Shown in pieces: positions 60,411 to 64,000 of a stretch of 64,000 nt of DNA. The stretch is taken from contig JAWPGT010000098.1 of the NCBI GenBank assembly GCA_034638255.1, positions 1 through 64,000 of the forward strand, written 5' to 3'. The notes beneath the pieces are model-generated. The model was not told the origin of the DNA, did no database searches, and was given only the letters and a program-made list of their open reading frames with translations. The translations under genes were made by a program, and so were the position numbers. This DNA is from Coprinus comatus. Taxonomy: Eukaryota; Basidiomycota; Agaricomycetes; Agaricales; Agaricaceae. Numbering within the stretch: the stretch's first letter is position 1; each line of letters opens with the position of its first letter.

Positions 60411-61021
60411 TGTTGATTTTGGTTGTCTGGTGAACCATGAGTATCTTAAACCTGTCCCAAGTCAGGGGAAACGCACAAAGTGAGATGTAATTTATTCAAG
60501 TTAACCTCCCGATTGACCTCTGCTCCTGCAAAGATGTAAGCGCTATGCCATATTCATCGAGGACGTTTTGCAACGTACCAGGTAGTGCCAATGGATTTTT
60601 CAAGGCAACTTGTTGTCGAGGACGATTAGCAAACGCTAGATTTTGTGTGTATTGATGGCCTGGGAACGCCGATAAGGTTCAGTCTCCGTCTCGGTAGAAG
60701 CCGGCTGCATGTGCCCGGCGGGACAACCGCGCCGACCGGCAAGCGTAAGGACAGTTGAGCTGGCTGTTTTTTTGCCTTCATACTCGTCGCCGGGCCCAAC
60801 GACAACTGGGTGATACATCTCTCACATTGGCCGCGTGTTGGCCCTGTGGAGTAACCATCTACTCGCCCGTGTCCAGCCGTGACGCGCGCTGCTTTTTAAC
60901 AAACTACTAGATACTAGCAGTGCATGCAATGGAATGTTGCGATGGGGCCACTTACTTGCATCCTTGCGCAGTAACCATTCCTTAAATACTGTATTCCCAG
61001 GGTGCGTACTCATCCAATGGT
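60411..61021. other. Divergent intergenic region, 0.6 kb
   Basis: This is the promoter region between P0 (minus) and the large right-edge gene (plus). A G+C-rich patch lies at 60700-60760. Minus-strand frames at 60636-60818 and 60822-61091 look like chance openings. Confidence 0.45.
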
Positions 61022-64000
61022 ATGCGCCATGCACTATCTCAAATACCTTCCTCCAGCCATTATCCCACCGGAACGCGTCATATTTCTTCATCTCTCAAAC
61101 CCCAGACTTGTATATTACACCAGCGCGAGTCCCTTCTCAAGCTTAGTAGGAACTCATCGAACAGGACCACACCTTCCTCTAGGACGAATAGCAATGGACT
61201 TGATGCACAACATCAATTAAAGTCTGAACCCGGGACGCCATCTGCGCTTTGTATTCAAGTTGAACAGATGCCAAGGTCTCAATGTCACGTTCAAGATACA
61301 CCAGCTAGCCTAGAATCAGCTATCACAAACATACAATCCATGTTTGGTGTTCCCCCAAATACCCATGGCCCACTTAGCCCAGGAGTGCTAGCGTCCAGCA
61401 TAAATATGTATGGCTCTCGGCTGTTATGCAGGCTTTCCACCAATGAGATTAGTGAATTGCTCAAGTTCCTGGGAACAATTTCAGACAGTGGCAGTCCATT
61501 CCAGTATCGCTCTCGCTATGTCAGGATAAATGAAGTAAGTTCGGGTACAGGCTACTGGAAGGAAATGTTGAAGGTTGTGGAAATGCGAGAGGAATTGGGA
61601 CATCATTCGAAGGAAGGAGAAAATTACTGGTCGATGAGGGTGTATCTAGAGAGGGTCAAGGCTGGAGAGAACCCATGTATGTTCTCTTTTGGTTTCTTTT
61701 GTTGCTAGCTAACAAACAGCTCTACATTAGACCCTTTAGAACGTGCCATTACATACCATTCTCGTTTTTCGCGAGAATGCTCTGATTCCTTGGTCCATGT
61801 TCCATTTTTTGATGTCCTGCTATTCCACAAATCTGGCTCGAAGAATATTAATGCGTTGGATGAATTTGTTGCTTTACTCGAGGCACACGCGACCCCGCAT
61901 CCGCGTCTTGTCACTTTATTGTGGAAAGTTTTGTTGTTACAAGGAGCCGGATTCTCACAGGACACTAAACTATCTCTCGTCAACCTTTTCACTCATCGTC
62001 TCACTTTCTACAATTCGTTTATGACCCAAGCATCAGAAGAAACGATCGGAGCTCATCCCACCATCCAAGACCTCATGAGTGCAGTTGAGGCTATCTTCTT
62101 TCCATACCCAAAACACAATATCAACCACCTCTCTTCTTGGGCTATACAACGTGCCCACGAAATTACCGCAACTGAGCTCTCCGTTAATGAACGCTTCACG
62201 AACCTGACTCTGCTTGCCAAATGGCGTCTTCCTCATTTATCCGCTAATTCGCATGTTTCATATCCTATTGGCGCCGATTTAGAATGGCGGACTATTTTTG
62301 GTATCTCAGTCGTCCAATCGTCTCTTTCCAGTCAAACCGGTAGCCCCCTTGGACAGGATGAAATTGGAAACATGGCCCGTACGCTATGGCGTCAGTGGAA
62401 GTCCTTCGATAATGATGTTCGCCCTTTAGTCGTTGAACGTGTTGTTCTTTCTGTTTTCTTCATAATGTCGGGAAGATTGAAAGATAAACCGTTACTTGAT
62501 GCCTGTGCCGAGTATGCATCATCCCGCCGGCTCTGGACTACTTGCTCGAATAATTGTACTCAACAGATTGAGCAGTTATTTATTTCCTATGCCATTGGAT
62601 TGTCCCACTGCCACAATCCGAGTTGGGCACCTTTGTTGTCCAGTTTGATCGAACATTGCAATGAATTTTCTCTGGCCCGGGTTCTCTGCGTTATTTTTTC
62701 TCGACTGAAAGATCAACCCATCAACCATGTTCAACACTTATATGTAGCCTGTAAATCTGCTCGTATACCCGTTCCTCCAGAATGCTTACCTCCGCTGGTT
62801 GAAACACTGGTGCGCCAGGAGCAATGGGAAGGTGTCCTACCTTTACTCGATGATCCTTCACTCGGTTGTAATCACTCAGAACAAATATTGGCGATCATAC
62901 TTGAATTCTTTAGAAGCACTAGACGGGAATTCATCTCACCAACGTTCGCTAAGACCGTCGGGGAAGTTATAGAGAAACTCTATACCTCCAGGACTGTTTC
63001 AACAGAAATGAAATATCCTGTGCGCTTTATCATACCCATCATGATAGCCTCGCAACAAGCCAGGCAAGCAGTGGGTATCTTAGAAATGTTATTCGACAAA
63101 AACCCTACTCTGTTCACTCCTCATTACCTGTTCCGAATCATTCGTGCGTTGACCTCACACGGTCAGCCGGGACTTGTGAACCAAGTACTCGGTATGATTC
63201 CCAGTCCAGAATTACCTGCGTCCCATGATTTGCGTCGCAAGACCATTCAACAATTGTTACGGGTGGGTGCTTTTGGTCTTGCTCGCCGTATTGCTTGCAA
63301 GAAATACAACCGGGGTGCCAGGGATCGCCTTGCATATTTGAAGATTGGCCCGCCAAGAAAAGGTGTCAAGCTCGCTTTATTACGGTTCATTCCCTTTCTT
63401 CTGCGGCAACCCATACATGGTTCAACTGTTTTAAATACAATACAAATTCTCGCACGACAACGACATTTGTCTATGGCTAGATACTTGCTTGAACGAACAC
63501 ACAAGACGTTAAAAGCTGTCGACCTCACTGCAGTTTGCAACACATACCTACACGGCTTATTCTTTCGACGTCGTCTACGCAATGGAAGGCTAGTACGATA
63601 CATTTTTCACACGAAAGACTTTTTGGCCAAACGTTATGGTTTCATACCCGATCGAACGACTGCCAATATTTTAATCAAAGCAATATTGAGATGGGAGACC
63701 CGGATTACTTCACGTATGATCAAATCACTATTTGATCATCTCATTAGGAACAAGTATCCGGCTTCCGAAAGATGGCATACTTCTCATGGAGTACCCTTTG
63801 GCACGCTAGCGAAAATGCTTTGTTGGACTTCACAACTATTCAACAAAACATGTCATTCAAGAAGCATGTTCGACCTCTTTACAAAATGTTTATCAAGGCT
63901 TTATTTTTAAGAGGTGATCGACGTGCTGCTCATAGAGTAATTGGTATTTTGAAGGAAGAAGAGGTGTTGGCAATACAGAGGAAAGAAGAGAGGGAACAAG
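61022..64000 (+). CDS. Large helical-repeat protein (PPR-like), partial at right edge
   Basis: Exons 61022-61676 and 61731 onward give about 940 residues before a frame break, and the gene runs off the window. The N-terminus MRHALSQIPSSSHYPTGTRH is Ser/Arg/His-rich without acids and could be a mitochondrial presequence. The rest is almost wholly alpha-helical, with repeats of about 35 residues (ARVLCVIFSRLKDQPINHVQHLYVACK, VNQVLGMIPSPELPASHDLRRKTIQQL, ARYLLERTHKTLKAVDLTAVCNTYLHGLFF), as in pentatricopeptide-repeat-like proteins of organelle RNA metabolism. Near 63818 the reading changes frame: GVPFGTL is in one frame, while SFKKHVRPLYKMFIKALFLRG lies in another, as if one base were lost after CTAGC. 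Family and role are inferred from repeat pattern only. Confidence 0.72.

Noticed and set aside
60822..61091. Minus-strand 89-codon frame with MKKYDAFRWDNGWRKVFE
   Set aside because: It is antisense to the N-terminal region of the right-edge gene and its promoter, with no family resemblance.

Overview
The window reads as nuclear DNA of a mushroom-forming basidiomycete (Agaricomycetes, most likely Agaricales; the genus cannot be told from sequence alone). Its genes are dense and carry many 45-60 bp GT-AG introns, the tRNA genes have introns, and the mobile elements are of types typical of these fungi (KDZ, hAT, Ty3/gypsy, Ty1/copia, a Helitron end). Gene models were built by hand by joining reading frames at splice sites and checking that the exon sum is divisible by three. 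Family names come from recognised motifs, not from a database search.

Layout. 1-18.8 kb is an accessory, transposon-rich block. It holds a broken eIF3L copy (minus), a decayed hAT transposase (plus), 3 kb of spliced-looking non-coding DNA with a 169-bp exon/intron tandem repeat, a KDZ DNA transposon with a divergent and intact partner gene, a 30-bp palindromic satellite abutting the KDZ 3' end, and Ty1/copia and Ty3/gypsy remnants (both minus) full of transition-type stops. 18.9-20.3 kb holds an HNH-type nuclease gene.

From 23 kb on the window is mostly ordinary conserved genes: an unknown Ser/Pro-rich protein, IWS1/Spn1, an F-box-like protein, proteasome ATPase RPT2, a YIPF6/Yip4 Golgi protein, VPS51, an AT-hook/Myb protein, a DUF1295 membrane protein, a small secreted protein, sterol C-5 desaturase ERG3, a cytochrome P450, RAE1/Gle2, two tRNA-Pro(TGG), a PMC1-type calcium ATPase, tRNA-Arg(CCG), trehalose-6-phosphate synthase, ribosomal stalk protein P0, and a large helical-repeat protein running off the right edge. 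Many neighbours are divergent pairs with 100-160 bp between start codons (IWS1/F-box, RPT2/YIPF6), so they probably share promoters. ERG3 and the P450 stand in tandem and both act in the ER membrane.

Most notable: (1) the KDZ element, whose transposase and Cys-cluster/coiled-coil partner gene face away from each other across 86 bp and each contain a GC-AG intron with the donor GCAAGTT; (2) an RPT2 gene whose first coding exon is only the ATG, so that splicing creates the N-myristoylation start MGNAPS; (3) a Helitron 3' terminus in a gene-free stretch; (4) single-base deletions that break P0, the right-edge gene and the KDZ transposase, which raises the question of assembly error.
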